Shown here piece by piece: positions 41,171 to 53,359 of a stretch of DNA of 64,000 bases. The stretch's first letter is position 1; each line of letters starts with the position of its first letter. The notes beneath the pieces were generated by a model. It worked only from the letters and a program-made list of their open reading frames with translations, was not told the origin of the DNA and ran no database searches. A program made the position numbers and the translations under genes. Source of the stretch: Phorcus lineatus (Eukaryota; Mollusca; Gastropoda; Trochida; Trochidae); contig OV121085.1 of assembly GCA_921293015.1 (NCBI GenBank), forward strand, positions 24,441,911 through 24,505,910. The letters are read 5' to 3'.

Positions 41171-41626
41171 ATATTCATAACATGACGACTTTGAAAAACA
41201 GAATGAAGGGACATAACTCTTGGTCAGACAGGTAAGTTGCTAATTAGTTTGAAAGGCTGTGGAAAGGTCCCCTTGCCGTGCGTTCTTTCCAAAGAGGCTT
41301 GTGGAGGTGTGGAATGGTGCCTCTTTCCTCTTGGAAAGGACGCCTTTAAGCTTTTGGAATGAATGCTCGTTACTCCAGTGGATAAAATAACTATTCTGAC
41401 CAAATTATAATTATTATAGATCTAGCAATAAAAACTGGAAAAATTTGTTAGAATATTACTTGCTGGTTATGTTTTTAAATATTTTATACATACATGACGA
41501 TTGTGTCTATAGGGTCATTTTCATTAACTTGTTTCACCTTTATTAAACACTTATTTGATAATTAATTTTTCATGAAGAGAATATCATTAATATATTTTCA
41601 AGATTTTTAGAATTAATTGTCCTATT
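41171..41626. other. Spacer between two LINE insertions
   Basis: Non-coding. At about 41255-41350 several GGAAAGG and CCTTTCC words in both orientations could form local hairpins, as in the patch at 11130-11215. Confidence 0.45.
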
Positions 41627-41634
41627 AAGCAGAC

Positions 41635-44294
41635 ATTTTACGAAAATCTATATAAATCAAATATAGACATAGACGATGAAAGTCAAGCTATTTTTAACAA
41701 TATCATCACTCCTTCTTTAAACAAAGACCAGTCGGATGCATTAGAACGCGAGTTAAACATCGAAGAAATATCATGTGCTGTTAAATCAATGAAAAATAAT
41801 AAAAGTCCTGGGCTAGATGGCTTCACTATAGAATTTTTTTGGAAAGATCTTAAAATATGGATTCAGCGTTACATCAAGGAAACATTTAATGAAAATGGTT
41901 TGACAATGACAATGAACAGAGGCGTTATAACTTGTATCCCAAAACCAGGCAAAGACAGAAGATTTTTAAAAAACTGGCGCCCTATATCCCTTCTAAACGT
42001 TCTATATAAAATCATAAGTACCTGTATTACTAACAGGCTTAAATCGACGCTAGATATTCTTATTCATGAAAACCAAACTGGATTCATTTCAGGTAGATGT
42101 ATTACGGAAAACATTCGATTGCTGTATGACATTATTTTTGAAACGAAACTACGAAACCAAACAAAAAAGGCTATTAATCTTAATAGACTTTGAAAAGGCT
42201 TTCGATACGGTCTCCAAGAAATTTATAATGATGGTATTGAATAAATTCGGATTTGGAAACAACATACAAAAATGGGTTAATATTCTAATATCAAATGCCT
42301 CATCATGCATTGTGCAGAATGGCCATCTATCAACATTTTTCGACAACGAAAGGGGCTGTAGGCAGGGTGATCCAATCTCCCCATACTTATTTCTATTCGT
42401 AGCTGAGATACTAGGAATAATGATAAGAGATAATGAAAATATAAAGGGGATTATCTTAAATGAAATAGAATACATTATTGGTCAATATGCTGACGACACT
42501 GAACTATTCCTAGATGGTTCGGAAGCCTCTCTAAATGAAGCCATGAACACACTCCTGAAATTTTATAAAATGTCAGGTCTGAAAATCAATATGGATAAAA
42601 CCAAAGCAGTTTGGCTGGGAACAATGGCTGGTAGCGATTTAAGACTATCTCATGATTTTAAACTTGATTGGCATAAAGATGTATTGGGAAATTAAACTAA
42701 ACGCAGATTTAGTTAACCTTTGGGTAATCAATACCAAAAAAAGACTTGAAAATATTAAGAGAATTCTTTCAAATTGGAAAAAACGAAACTTAACATTGAT
42801 AGGGAAAATAACGGTTATCAAAACTTTGGCGTTATCTACCATTGTTCATATTCTCTCCTCCCTTCCAAATCCCCCAAAAGAATTTATAAAAGACTTGAAC
42901 AATATATTTTTCAAATTCATATGGAATGACAAAAGGGACAAAATTAAACGTATCAATTTAATGCGAAATTATAAAGATGGCGGCCTAAGGATGGTAGATG
43001 TCAAAATCTTTATTGATTCACTTAAAATCTCTTGTTTGAAGCGATATGCTTCAAAACCAAAAGATTATAGTCTAGCAGGATTTCCTATCAAGCATGTGCT
43101 TCTTTTAGGTGCTAATATTACCAAAAAATACAAACTCATAAACCCATTTTGGAATGATACATTGGAAGCCTGGCATAGATATATCAAATGTTATGTTATA
43201 AATGATATAAATATTAATGAAATACTTTTGCAACCGCTTTGGTTAAATCACCATAGTTCAAATCCAGACTTGATTATCAATAATCGGTTCAAACAGGGCA
43301 TAACCAATGTTAGAGACATTTGTAAAGTTCATGAGTTCGTTACATTTGCAGAACTTCGAGCAAAATATGATATTAAAGGAACAGTACTCGATTTATATCG
43401 GGTCATCCTGAGTATTCCAAAAAAATGGAAAGATACGATTAAAGAATCTGATTACTCAGCCAGGACACATATGCCAACCTATTTTCCCTGGAAAGATATT
43501 ACTAAAACTTCAAAAGGATCAAGACTATTTTACGATAATATAATTTCGCAAACCTCGGGTGACTTTCCAAAAGTTTGTGATAAATGGGAAAGTGAAATCA
43601 AATATGATGTTTTAGATTGGAACTGCACATTTTGCAGATATAGAAAATGTACCAAAGATACAAAGCTACTCGAATTCCAATATAAGTTTATTCATAGAAC
43701 AATTTATACTAAAAGAGAATTATTTGAAATGAAACTAGTTGATAACGATTTATGTCCATCATGTGGTTTAAGTGAGAATATATACCATGTTTATATTGAA
43801 TGTCCAGTTGTCAGACTATTTTGGTAAGAATTTACTTCCTTTTTGAATAGATTTCGTAATGAAACCTTCGAGATACAAACTCAAGACATATTATTTTGTG
43901 CCAAAGACGACCACTTGCTCAACCACATGATATTATTAGCTAAACGACACATATTCGTAATGAACATCAAAGGTAACAAACCTTCTTTCTCAATATTCCT
44001 AAATTTACTAAAAGATATATTTGGCATTGAAAAATATATCGCCAGGAGAAATGATAACATTTATTCTTTTGAGAAAAAATGGAAAGTAATTGAGAAGGTC
44101 ATCGAATTCTTGACAATCTTGTTTCTTTACGAAGATGTTGAATTGTTTTCTCCCAACATTTGAATGTAACAACTAGGCCTTTTGCCATGTTTTATTGATG
44201 CATATAAGTATTTGTTTCCATGCCTTTAGTGACTATATTACTGTATCCATGGGAAGTGAATAAAAAAAAAAAAGAAGAAAAAAAAAAGAAAAAA
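41635..44294 (+). mobile_element. Second 5'-truncated Tx1-like LINE
   Basis: Bounded by AAGCAGAC at 41627-41634 and 44295-44302, a short target duplication placed exactly before the coding start and after the A-rich tail. It is 2.66 kb, begins between endonuclease and RT, and ends with AATAAA followed by an A/G-rich tail (44259-44294). It is more damaged than the copy at 37.3 kb. Confidence 0.82.
41640..44163 (+). pseudogene. Tx1-like LINE RT and C-terminal domain, broken
   Basis: The frame reads FYENLYKSNIDIDDES, then NNKSPGLDGFTIEFFWKD, ITCIPKPGKDRRFLKNWRPIS, ENQTGFISGRCITENIRL, and after a frameshift near 42150 LILIDFEKAFDTVSKK (A box), RGCRQGDPISPYLFLF (B box) and GQYADDTELFLDGS (C box, both Asp kept). 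A second frameshift near 42690 leads to the C-terminal part (WKKRNLTLIGKITVIK, FIWNDKRDKIKRIN, CPSCGLSENIYHVYIEC). An in-frame TAA at 43827 is followed by the last 110 codons in the same frame. Damage: two frameshifts and one stop. Confidence 0.88.
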
Positions 44295-44317
44295 AAGCAG
44301 ACTCTAGGCCTATGTAT

Positions 44318-44580
44318 AATTCAGTTCGGCTTCGGATCAAGAGGTCCGCGGTTCGAATCCCGCCAGGGGCTCGGCAACTTTGTCTGCAGTAGAGAACAGT
44401 TCTACACGCAGTCAGGTTTGGGTGCAATGCTGCACTGAGTTTCAGCGCAGTACCACCCATGGTTCGCTAGTTCCAGCCGATGCTCGCAGGTTTCACCGCA
44501 ATGCATAGCCACAATGGTGTTGCGGGCTTTCTCCCTGCAATAATACTAGAAGCCGCGATATAAGTGAAATAATCTCACCC
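44318..44580 (+). mobile_element. tRNA-derived SINE remnant
   Basis: GCGGTTCGAATCCCGCC contains a polymerase III B-box-like GGTTCGAATCC, and CTTCGGATCAAGAGGTC before it looks like an anticodon-arm remnant, so this is the 3' half of a tRNA-like head. A SINE body of about 180 bp follows. GAAGCCGCGATATAAGTGAAATAATCTC at its end resembles a tail I recall from bivalve SINEs. The 5' half of the head (A box) is not clear, and the T-stem is mispaired, so it is not a functional tRNA. Confidence 0.6.
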
Positions 44581-46779
44581 ATCACCTATGTATAATCCAT
44601 GGCTATTTCATTGAGATGTTGGTTGATTTAATCTGACATCCTATTTAAGTATCACATCAAATGGAAACCTGGAAAAATATTATTAAATCAGTTATTTGTC
44701 TATTAAATTTTAATTCATACATCTATTAAGCTTTCAATTTTTTTATTGTTTGATTAAAATCATTGGGTTATTTTCACCCCCAACCTGTCGGGGAACACAT
44801 ACCTATTATCGATAGATTTCCACTAGGCCTAAGCCTTAAGAAATTTATTATCTGAAAATAAAATATTTGATTCTGTCTATTCACTTCGCCTGAGGCAAAC
44901 TTACCTTGAAATGAAAAAAAGTAAAATAATTTTACTGTACTGGAAAAGTTTTACTTTTAATTACCCCCAAACTACACTTTTATTAATGTAAACAAACCGA
45001 GCATGGTGCACTCACCTCTTATTATTTTATTGATACATTCTCGATATGAGTCGGATATGCTGTCTGCGATATATTCCGAAAGAAAGGACCCTTTTTTCAA
45101 TGTTATAAACACTGCCATCGACTATATTGACTTGTTATTACTGCAATTTCTTCGTAAAATGTCTGGACGCAAATCCTGTGTCATGCAGACAGCCGCCATT
45201 GTTGCCTACAGACAATGTCCGAGGAAGCGATCGCCGAAAGGTAGGTAAAAAATAGTGGGTATGAATATGAAAATTTTGAACACATAGTGATATTATGTCA
45301 AACTATAAATGATAATTAAACATATAAATCTAGATTGTGGATAAATACAGATTCAGAATTACATACATTCCTAAGGATCGTCTGAATGAAGGTTTTAAAT
45401 GTTTGCATCAAAATTTTTAAAATGAAACCCCCTTATTCATTATTGATGCTTGTAGTGCAGAAAAGGATCTCACAAAAAAAGACAAGCTGTCGAGACTAGC
45501 TTTCTCGTGGCCTCATACAGGGCATAGTTTTCTTGCTTTTTTCACAGAAATATAACTCAATACTGACAAATTTTAGAGAACAAACATGCAAAACAATTTG
45601 GATAACTGTCGAAAAAAATCATGTTATCAAAACCAAAATTGAGAACGAAGATACGCGAATTTGATCCTTTGTTCAGATTACCCGACGATTTAGATAGTTG
45701 CAAAATGAGATAATCTAGTTGGTATATATGGGAAATTTTGGATCAGCCCTAAGCAAAGCGTACGTTAGCAAAATCGGTAACAGAGAAAAAATGCGAAGTA
45801 GTTTACATGTGTGTGTTATTGACAATGAACAAAATACGTTTTGGTCTCCGTTGGTCCAGACTCCCAGTTATACCCTCTAGATTAGACCTAGTGATGGAGT
45901 GGTGCCTTTCTCAACTGGTTAGTCTGAATGCTTTGCCTTTATGGTTTTCTTGGAAAGCATTTGAACATTTTGTGCATTTTGGGGGTCTCCAATTCTATGC
46001 AATATGAAGTATTATTTTATGATACTTGGAATGTGATTACACCTAGTAGTGGATTGGTGCACTTCTTCTGATTTTTCCTTGTGGAGATAAGTAGGTTAGA
46101 TGGAAAGATGGGGCAGTGGACATCACAATGCATCACATGCAATTTTTTCTAGTTCTGACAAACTTTGGAAATATTCATTAAACTGTTATAAACGGTTTAT
46201 TATCGATTATTGTATATATTTGGACACATGGGTACATTTTTGGAATAAAATGGCCATGCAAGTTAACAATTGAACGATAATTGTGGTTTAATGAAATAAT
46301 TTTTTACAAGTATATGAGCGGTTTCAGAACTTGATTCTATCAATAGCCATGGCGGTAAACAGAACGGGTCTGCTAGAATTTAATTGCTTTTTCAACAGTA
46401 TAAGTCAGTGTAAGAGTAAGAGAGACATTTCGGGTTATGGTTGTTTTAAAACGTGTAACACATCATGAAAAGGGTGACCTTTTGTTGTTTTTACAAACTG
46501 TGCATCAACACAAAGCAAAAGTACAGTGATGCATGCAACGGGAAACTGATGAACGATTTTCTTAACTCGTCTTAACTCGGCGTTCGTTTTCCTAACAACT
46601 TTTTATAAATAACAATGAAAACATTTTCTTTATGTAAAACTTGCAAAAGGTTTACTTTCTTTAGATTAAATAACAAATTGAATTCAAATAAATTTACAGG
46701 GATAATATCTAGAAACCGTCATCTAATATCCTCTCCAAAAACACAATAAGTTTTCAAAGCTCAGTCATTTTAATGGAAA
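44581..46779. other. Non-coding, one weak exon candidate
   Basis: Mostly AT-rich with no known domain. At 45150-45245 a GC-richer patch contains, on the plus strand, an ATG frame (MSGRKSCVMQTAAIVAYRQC) ending at AAAG followed by GTAGGT, a possible splice donor. On the minus strand ACAATGGCGGC has good start context. Either could be a first exon; neither is supported further. Confidence 0.3.
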
Positions 46780-47690
46780 GTGTAACATTAAGAAATTGGG
46801 GTAATCGTCGATGGGCGCCTGTAATGTTCTCAGATGAGTCCAGATTAACTCTTGATTTCACCGATAGGCGTGTTCGCGTTTAGAAACATGTAAATGAGCG
46901 GCAAGCTAACGTTAACGTCAGACAGCATGACATATTCGGGCGTATTTTATGGTGCGGGGAGCAGTAAACGTTACTGGCAGAACGGAATTGCATATTGTTT
47001 AAGTGACACAGAGTATGTTTCATGATTTTTTGTGTGGCTTTTGTAAGAGCCAAAATACCTTATAATCTGAGTTATGTAGAGATTATAATCGAAAAACGGC
47101 CATATAAATGTTAAAAATTCTAAATTCTATCAACCTATGTATGTCTTTGTGTTTGCTGTAGGTAAGTTTCCAAAATTACGTTTCAGTCATTCACGCGCAC
47201 CACTGTTCCATTTTCGATCACAAATCACGACTTTAACCCGTTTATTGTTACTATACTGAACTGTTAAGCATTAGGATTCTTGTTTTCTTAAACAACCACT
47301 TTTTCTCGATAAAATGATACCATTTATAAAGTTTGACATATTTGACTCCAACAACATACTCTGTGCCCCTTGAAAGAAAGGGTCACTTGCCACCATTAGT
47401 TCTGCCCTTCGCTCAACGTGCAGTTTGATGTTTAATCTTTCAAGATGATTATGCCTGTGCCCGTCGCGCTCGTAAAGGGAATGACTACCTCTAGCGTCAC
47501 CATACTGTCCATATCCCTTGGCCAGCCACGAGTTCTTACCTTTCCCCTATAGATTATGTCTGGGACATGTTCGGGAGACGTGTTCGTCGACATCAACGTC
47601 AACCAACAGCACTGCAAGGATTGTCCAAAACCGTGATTGGACGGCATGCTGAATGTCTGAGGATTGGTGGAGCAATTACTCATTATTTAG
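46780..47690 (+). pseudogene. Tc1/mariner transposase relic, split by a MITE
   Basis: The left part (46780-47000) reads RRWAPVMFSDESRLTLDF with the first catalytic Asp, and FGRILWCG. The right part (47372-47690) reads FQDDYACARRARKGND with the second Asp, then SYLSPIDYVWDMFGRRVRRHQ, where the usual Glu of S-P-I-E-H is Asp. It ends with an ITHYL segment that matches the usual carboxyl end. The 371 bp between the halves is a MITE insertion. Stops and frameshifts show a dead copy. DDE transposase cut-and-paste function is inferred from the family. Confidence 0.8.
47001..47371 (+). mobile_element. MITE copy 1 (CACAGAGTAT termini)
   Basis: Left end AAGTGACACAGAGTATGTTT and right end AACATACTCTGTGCCCCTT are inverted repeats. 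The whole sequence matches, in reverse orientation, MITE copy 2 at 48739-49196 (shared words GATTATAATCGAAAAACGG, CCAAAATTACGTTTCA and TTTCGATCA). It lies inside a Tc1 pseudogene. No coding capacity. The superfamily is not clear; the sequence around the ends is TTTAA/TTGAA-like, so a TTAA-type target is possible. Confidence 0.8.
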
Positions 47691-48738
47691 ACAAAAATCA
47701 TTTTCATTTTTGACAGTGTATCTCTTTGCGAGCGAAATGGGGCCGTCTGATAAGTCGTCCATAAGAACTGTTTATGTTCATGTGTAGGCAATTGGCATGT
47801 TATTTACATTCACTGGTTACCTCTAATAAAAACAGCAGTGCCTTGCGGCAGTTTGGCATTGTTTCTGAATATCCCGTTCTTATATCTAAAAGTATATTTA
47901 CAACATTAATATTGCTACAAGAGAAATTCAAGATTGACAGGATTTTTATCATTGATTTGTTCTGATTTATTAAAAGACAATAAAGATATGAAAATGAATT
48001 AAAAAAATCTTTAACAAATAATAAAATGTTTACTGTATGTTTGTATTTAAGCACTGCGATGATGTAAAAAAAAAAATGTATGTAGACAATAAATTATTAT
48101 TTTTATTATTCAACCAAAACATTCATTAAAATATCAAAATCTGTACCCAGAAATAGGCTTCGAGTTCTTTAGGAATCGTAAACAGGTTTCAAGTTCTTTA
48201 GCGTTCACACAACGATTACCATGCTTTGATACTAAAATTCCATACTATAGGTATTTTACGTCAGCATCATTAATTACTCTGCTTGAACTAGGTAAAATCA
48301 AAATGACGACACAAACAAATAGCTAACACATGAGGGAAAAGAAATGATATAACTTCAAAATATATTTCAATGACACACTAGTGATATATTTAATTTAACA
48401 AAAACATTTTTATCGAAAAAGCTCATTTGAAATCACCAATTCTATTCCCATTTGTGTTCCTAAAAAATCTAACATGAAATGAGAATGCATAAATGTCATA
48501 ATTACTTCAAACTGCAACTCTTTGTCGGACAGATTCTGACCTTAAGAAATGACTAATTACGAGCATTTTGATTCGTAAAATATTTTTAAAAATCACGAAA
48601 TTGTTTTAAATTTTGCACTGCACCTTTTCTTAAGAGTTCTAAATACATGTATAAAATTTGAAAATGATCGGTTTAAGAGTTTTTATAGCAATCTGTCGGA
48701 CAGATTCTGTCCGTAGTACAAAACAGAACTCTTTAATC
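47691..48738. other. AT-rich spacer, no gene recognised
   Basis: No coding evidence. The word GTCGGACAGATTCTG occurs twice, at about 48525 and 48690. Confidence 0.45.
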
Positions 48739-49196
48739 TTTAGGGCCACAGAGTATGTTGTTGCAGTCAACTATGTCAAACTTCATAAATGGTGTTATTC
48801 AATAGAGAAATAGAAATCTAAGTGTTTATCAGTTCACCATACTGACAATAAATAGGTAAAGTCGTAATTCATGATCGAAAACCGGACAATGGCGCGCGCC
48901 AATTATTGAAACGTAATTTTGGAATCTTATTTACAGCAGATATCAAGGCAAAAAGGGGATGATACGGTTAAGTAATTTATATGACATATAAACACGTAAA
49001 TGGGAATCAGAATTTTTACTTCTTAACATCTATATGGCCGTTTTTCGATTATAATTGATAACAAGAAAATATCGTAATTTTGACAGTTTAGAATGAAACT
49101 TTAGAAAGGCGATTTGAACTTACCTCAGGACAAATGGTAATTTGACTCTATTCAAGCCACATACAAAAATCATGAATATACTCTGTGTCACTTTAA
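48739..49196 (-). mobile_element. MITE copy 2, inverted relative to copy 1
   Basis: Left end TAGGGCCACAGAGTATGTTG and right end ATACTCTGTGTCACTTTAA. It is about 455 bp, longer than copy 1, and carries the same internal words in reverse. Together with the solo end at 17614 this makes three members in the window. Confidence 0.8.
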
Positions 49197-49278
49197 ATCA
49201 TGGCCATCGGAGTGCTACTGAAATAATTGACATGAAAGTTGAAAAATCGGGGAAATTTTGTGTAAATAAAAAACTTTG

Positions 49279-49478
49279 GATCATATTTTTACATATAAGA
49301 CAGCCTGAAACGACGCACTTACACTTAAAACTTGAATGAAGTTGACAACTTGCGAAGATGTTGAGGTTGTTTAAGACGTTAAACAACTTAATCATCTTCG
49401 TAAGTTGTCAACTTCATCCAAGTTTTACGTGTAAGTAAGTGCTTCGATTCAGGCTGTCTTACATGTAAAAATATGATC
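49279..49478. repeat. 200 bp near-perfect hairpin (fold-back)
   Basis: The arm from GATCATATTTTTACAT through AAGTTGACAACTT is mirrored by AAGTTGTCAACTTCAT through ATGTAAAAATATGATC. Pairing continues through the centre (GTTGTTTAA against TTAAACAAC) and leaves a loop of about 4 bases near 49378. A few mismatches and one small length change are visible. It could be a fold-back MITE or a hairpin-RNA source. No coding content. Confidence 0.87.
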
Positions 49479-52194
49479 GTCTGACCGTCACAACATATGA
49501 ATGAAATTAAAGTATTTTCTCTAAGACAAAATCTTAGTTCTAATACAAAAATTATTGTTTCATGTCATCACATGCTCAGGTTGCAATGAAACATATATTG
49601 GGAAAACTAAAATGAAGTTGAAATTACGCATAAATTTACTCAGAATATTCATGAAAAATACCGTGCAATTCCAATGAGTAATCATTTACTAGACGATTGA
49701 AACGGGCAATTTTCAGTTTTTCCAAAGCACAAAAAAGTATTAATTAAAGTCACAAATAAAACATATAAAAAAACAACGAACTGCAGTTATAAAATTTATC
49801 ATTGCGACGGAATTTAGTCAAAAGTCTACGATGTTCAGGAGAATAAGTGTCTTGTCTGCGGCTCGGTCAACTTATGCTTAACATTTAAACTGTCATCAGT
49901 TCGTTGTGGTGTTGAGTTAGCTGAAAAATGGCTGTAACGTTATACATACAGCACATGAGCTTAACACTGTTGCATTGCTATTGTCTGCCACTCTCTAGAG
50001 ACTATAGAGACACTATGCAGACAGTAACAATTGTAATTAGCAGAACAATCCTTGAATGAAGTTGTAAGAAATCATTTTGTATTTTAAACATGATTCCAGG
50101 ACTCAAATACAAGTATTTACAATAACTAACATAATCTATGTTTATTAATATGACTATTAATGACACATATCATGATTTCCAAAATCATTTAGGATGAATC
50201 TAAAATTGACATAAATAACTTTTCATTGGGAACTAAAGAAAGTATTGAAATTACGAATTTTGTTTAGATATGACTTCATAGTTAAACATCAAATGTTGCG
50301 TTATACCTTTATTATTTTCACAAATTTCACATCATCAACATCGCAATATTTTGTCCGCTGAGCTCGAAGTGAGTTGCTTCGACTGGCCCTTAAATCGAAG
50401 AATCCTTTCACAGCAAATACTCAAATATTTTCCAGAAAAACTGCATAATGGAATCTGAAAATGTAAAACATACTTTTAAATACGTAAATCTTAAGGAGAG
50501 ATGGGATGAACAAATGCAATATTTTAGAATCAGTTATTTCTTTTACTTAACAATTTAGGGTGTATTTCATCTGAAAAAGTATGAAAATTAGGGGATCACC
50601 GAATGATTTAAGTTATCAGCAATCGATATCATTGCCGTCGCCAAAGTCCGCTATTTTGGACCAATTTTGTACCAATTTGAATAAGCCTACGCTTTACGTG
50701 AATAAACTCAGAATTCTTAAAGAGACATCGTTATCTCATACAGGGAATGTACAGCACCTTTACTTAAAAAACTTAAAATTAATGACAGTGGAAGAGAGAA
50801 GATATAGCATTAATTTAAGCACTTTAAGACGAATAACAGCATGTTTATAATTTTTTTAGGATGAAATTTCACTGACTCAAACATTTTACATATTTCTATA
50901 ACTTTAATATGATGTGCGCATTTGAATTAGAAAACGATTTCGGAAATAATAGAAGGGGGTCACCGAATAATTCATCAAATAATTTTTTTAAAATAACGTA
51001 AAAACCCGACGTCACGACAGTTTTCTCAATTAAAGTTTAATTTTGACGGCCTACGATGTACTTATTGGAAACAACACTATCAAACTAAGACTGCAGAGAA
51101 AAATACAGATATCAGTTTACTAACAAACCGCAATTTTGATTTGTCATTTATTTCAGATATGTATGTATATAGACAACACACATAAGAACGTATTTACTAC
51201 GAATAGTGACGTTCAGAAAAAGTAGCAGTAAATTTGCTGGAGCATGTGTTTTTCAAATGTATTTGTTACCATTCTCTTCAAGAGTTGAATAGAATTTGTG
51301 AAGGGAGAATTGGTTATGAGAAAAATTAACCCCCTAAGAGTAAAACAGATCAATTACAACTATTTTGTTTCTTCAAAATATACATATTTAAGAATTAGAT
51401 AAAGTTATAAGGAAACAAATACTTTGGTTGAGATAGTGGCAATGCATTAAAAAAATGATATTGAAATCAAAATTCATAAATCGCTTTCGATAAAAACTGA
51501 CAGAACAAAAGACTGAATGAACGCCACACCTGCAAACCTCGGTCCAAGGATGAGCCTATAACATTACAAAGCGAAATTATTATCATTTGAGGTGGTGGAA
51601 TCTAATTAACCCTTCCGTAGATCTTGAAAATTACAAAAATATAGATCACCATTTTGGTCTGGAAAAAGCGGAAGATTTAGAGTTAATAGGCATTTTGAGA
51701 AACAAAACAGAACATTTACATGGTAGAAGAGAGTCCTTGAGAAGCAGGCTAGGCTTGCTTTTTTCCTCGTTCATTCACTGTACAAATTATCAGAACATCC
51801 ATAGCTCTATTAACGTTTTTCCTTGAGTTCAAGTATACAGGTTGCTTGGAAATAATGCTGTCGATTGGGTTTTATCTTTGAGGAAGTGGAAACAGTTACC
51901 AGTGATACTAGCCACTGGGTGAAGCGATCCTACAATACTTGGGAATTGGAATGGGAATGGGAATGGGAATGTTCCAGTATTTTAAGCGACTGTTAATAAT
52001 AAATTTGTCGTAACATATACAAATTATGATATATTTCTGTATGGATGAGGATACATATTATCGTAATTAAAACAATGCATTCATATAAATTTTGATAAAC
52101 AATTTAGTCAAAAAACATATTTTTAACCAATTACATTTTGATTGCCGATTTTAAAAACATATTTAAGAAATAGAAGACGAGTTGGTGTGCATCT
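49479..52194. other. AT-rich, no gene recognised
   Basis: No recognisable domain. The longest frames (50581-50850, 51587-51826) are not similar to anything I know and lie in AT-rich DNA. GGGG-TCACCGAATAATT-like words recur at about 50590 and 50955. A short (GGAAT)n run lies at 51947-51970. Confidence 0.45.
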
Positions 52195-52278
52195 ATCGTT
52201 GAATAAAACATAGCAGGGAGCATAAAACACTCAGGGATCGTTGAATAAAACATAGCAGGGAGCATAAAACACGAAGGG
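52195..52278. repeat. 42 bp tandem duplication
   Basis: 52195-52236 and 52237-52278 both read ATCGTTGAATAAAACATAGC, then AGGGAGCATAAAACAC and a GGG end. They differ only at the CTC/CGA junction. It abuts the start of a Tc1 transposase. Confidence 0.88.
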
Positions 52279-53039
52279 CGCAGCGTCGAATGCCTGGGTC
52301 ACCGGGTAAGCAGCCGCACAGTGGCCAGACGTTCAAGGTTCCATGACATCAGGGCATACAGACCATTCCGGGGACAACTGTTGATAGCCGAACATCGCCA
52401 ACGAAGACTGAGATGGGCGAGGACAGTTTTACGTTGGCAGCGACGTCAGTGGCAGAGGGTTCTTTTCTCTGACGAAAGTCGGTTCTGTCTCTTCAAAGCA
52501 GATGGAAGAGTACGTGTTGACCGCCGTCGGAGAGAGAAAACTGCTGTATGCCGCGTTCAGGAAGTGGTGCCCAACGGAGGAGGGATGCATACTTGATGAG
52601 GAGAAGACGCGGCTGGTTATTGTGAATGGAAATCTAACGTTACGTCGATGACATTCTCCATCCCGTCGTCTGTCCCTTTCATCTACATCAGGCACAAGGT
52701 GTGATCTCTCAACAAGACAATGCACGTGCGCACACAACTCGAATTATTCAGAACTTCCTTGCTAATAACAACATCGACGTTTTGCCGTGGCCAGCATGCT
52801 CGCCTGACACGTCACCGATCGAACATCTTTGGGACGCTTTGGATCGTCGTATTCGTCAACGACGACCACCTCCAGATAACCGCCAGCAACTTGCTCAAGC
52901 TCTCCAAGACGAATGGCAGCGCAGTCCACGTAATGACGTCTCACGTTTGATTTTCTCTATGCGTCGGAGGGTAAATGCGTGTATTGTGGCAAGAGGAGGC
53001 CATACACGTTATCAATGTGAACTGTTTTCAACACACTGA
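52265..53039 (+). pseudogene. Tc1-like transposase (DD34E), frameshifted
   Basis: N-terminal helix-turn-helix remnant VSSRTVARRS, then RQRRLRWARTVLRW, VLFSDESRFCLF (first Asp), and after a break at about 52600-52690 ISQQDNARAHTTRII (second Asp), FLANNNIDVLPWPACSPDTSPIEHLWDAL (Glu) and RGGHTRYQ near the end. Counting residues between the second Asp and the Glu gives 34, so this is DD34E, the Tc1 pattern. Only the middle (between the FSDESR and QQDNAR blocks) is badly damaged. Terminal repeats were not found. Confidence 0.87.
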
Positions 53040-53359
53040 ACCTGGATTTCCCTGCACCGGGATTAGTCATGACAGTGAACTTGGACTGTTTGACCCCCAG
53101 GCCAATATCGGAGGCTGTGCCGTTCATACCGGAAGCTGATTTGTTGCATTTTTTTATGAATATGATATCGTCACATGTTCTTGTTGAATAAACATTTAGT
53201 TTTTTTAAACTCACTATTGTTTTTATTCTGCAGTCTAAATTTAAATGCATAGGAGCTTTTCTTTTGCCCATGAGTTTAATAAGTTAGTTTAATGAGTTAA
53301 TAATAATGTTAAGTATACAGATTAGATAGTGTCTATGTACATATCAAAGCTATATAACT

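Noticed and set aside
44340..44380. A possible intact tRNA gene (GGTTCGAATCC)
   Set aside because: The T-stem does not pair fully, no clear A box or acceptor stem lies upstream, and a SINE-like body follows.
50581..50850. An 89-codon open frame as a gene
   Set aside because: No recognisable domain, AT-rich context and no splice or regulatory evidence.
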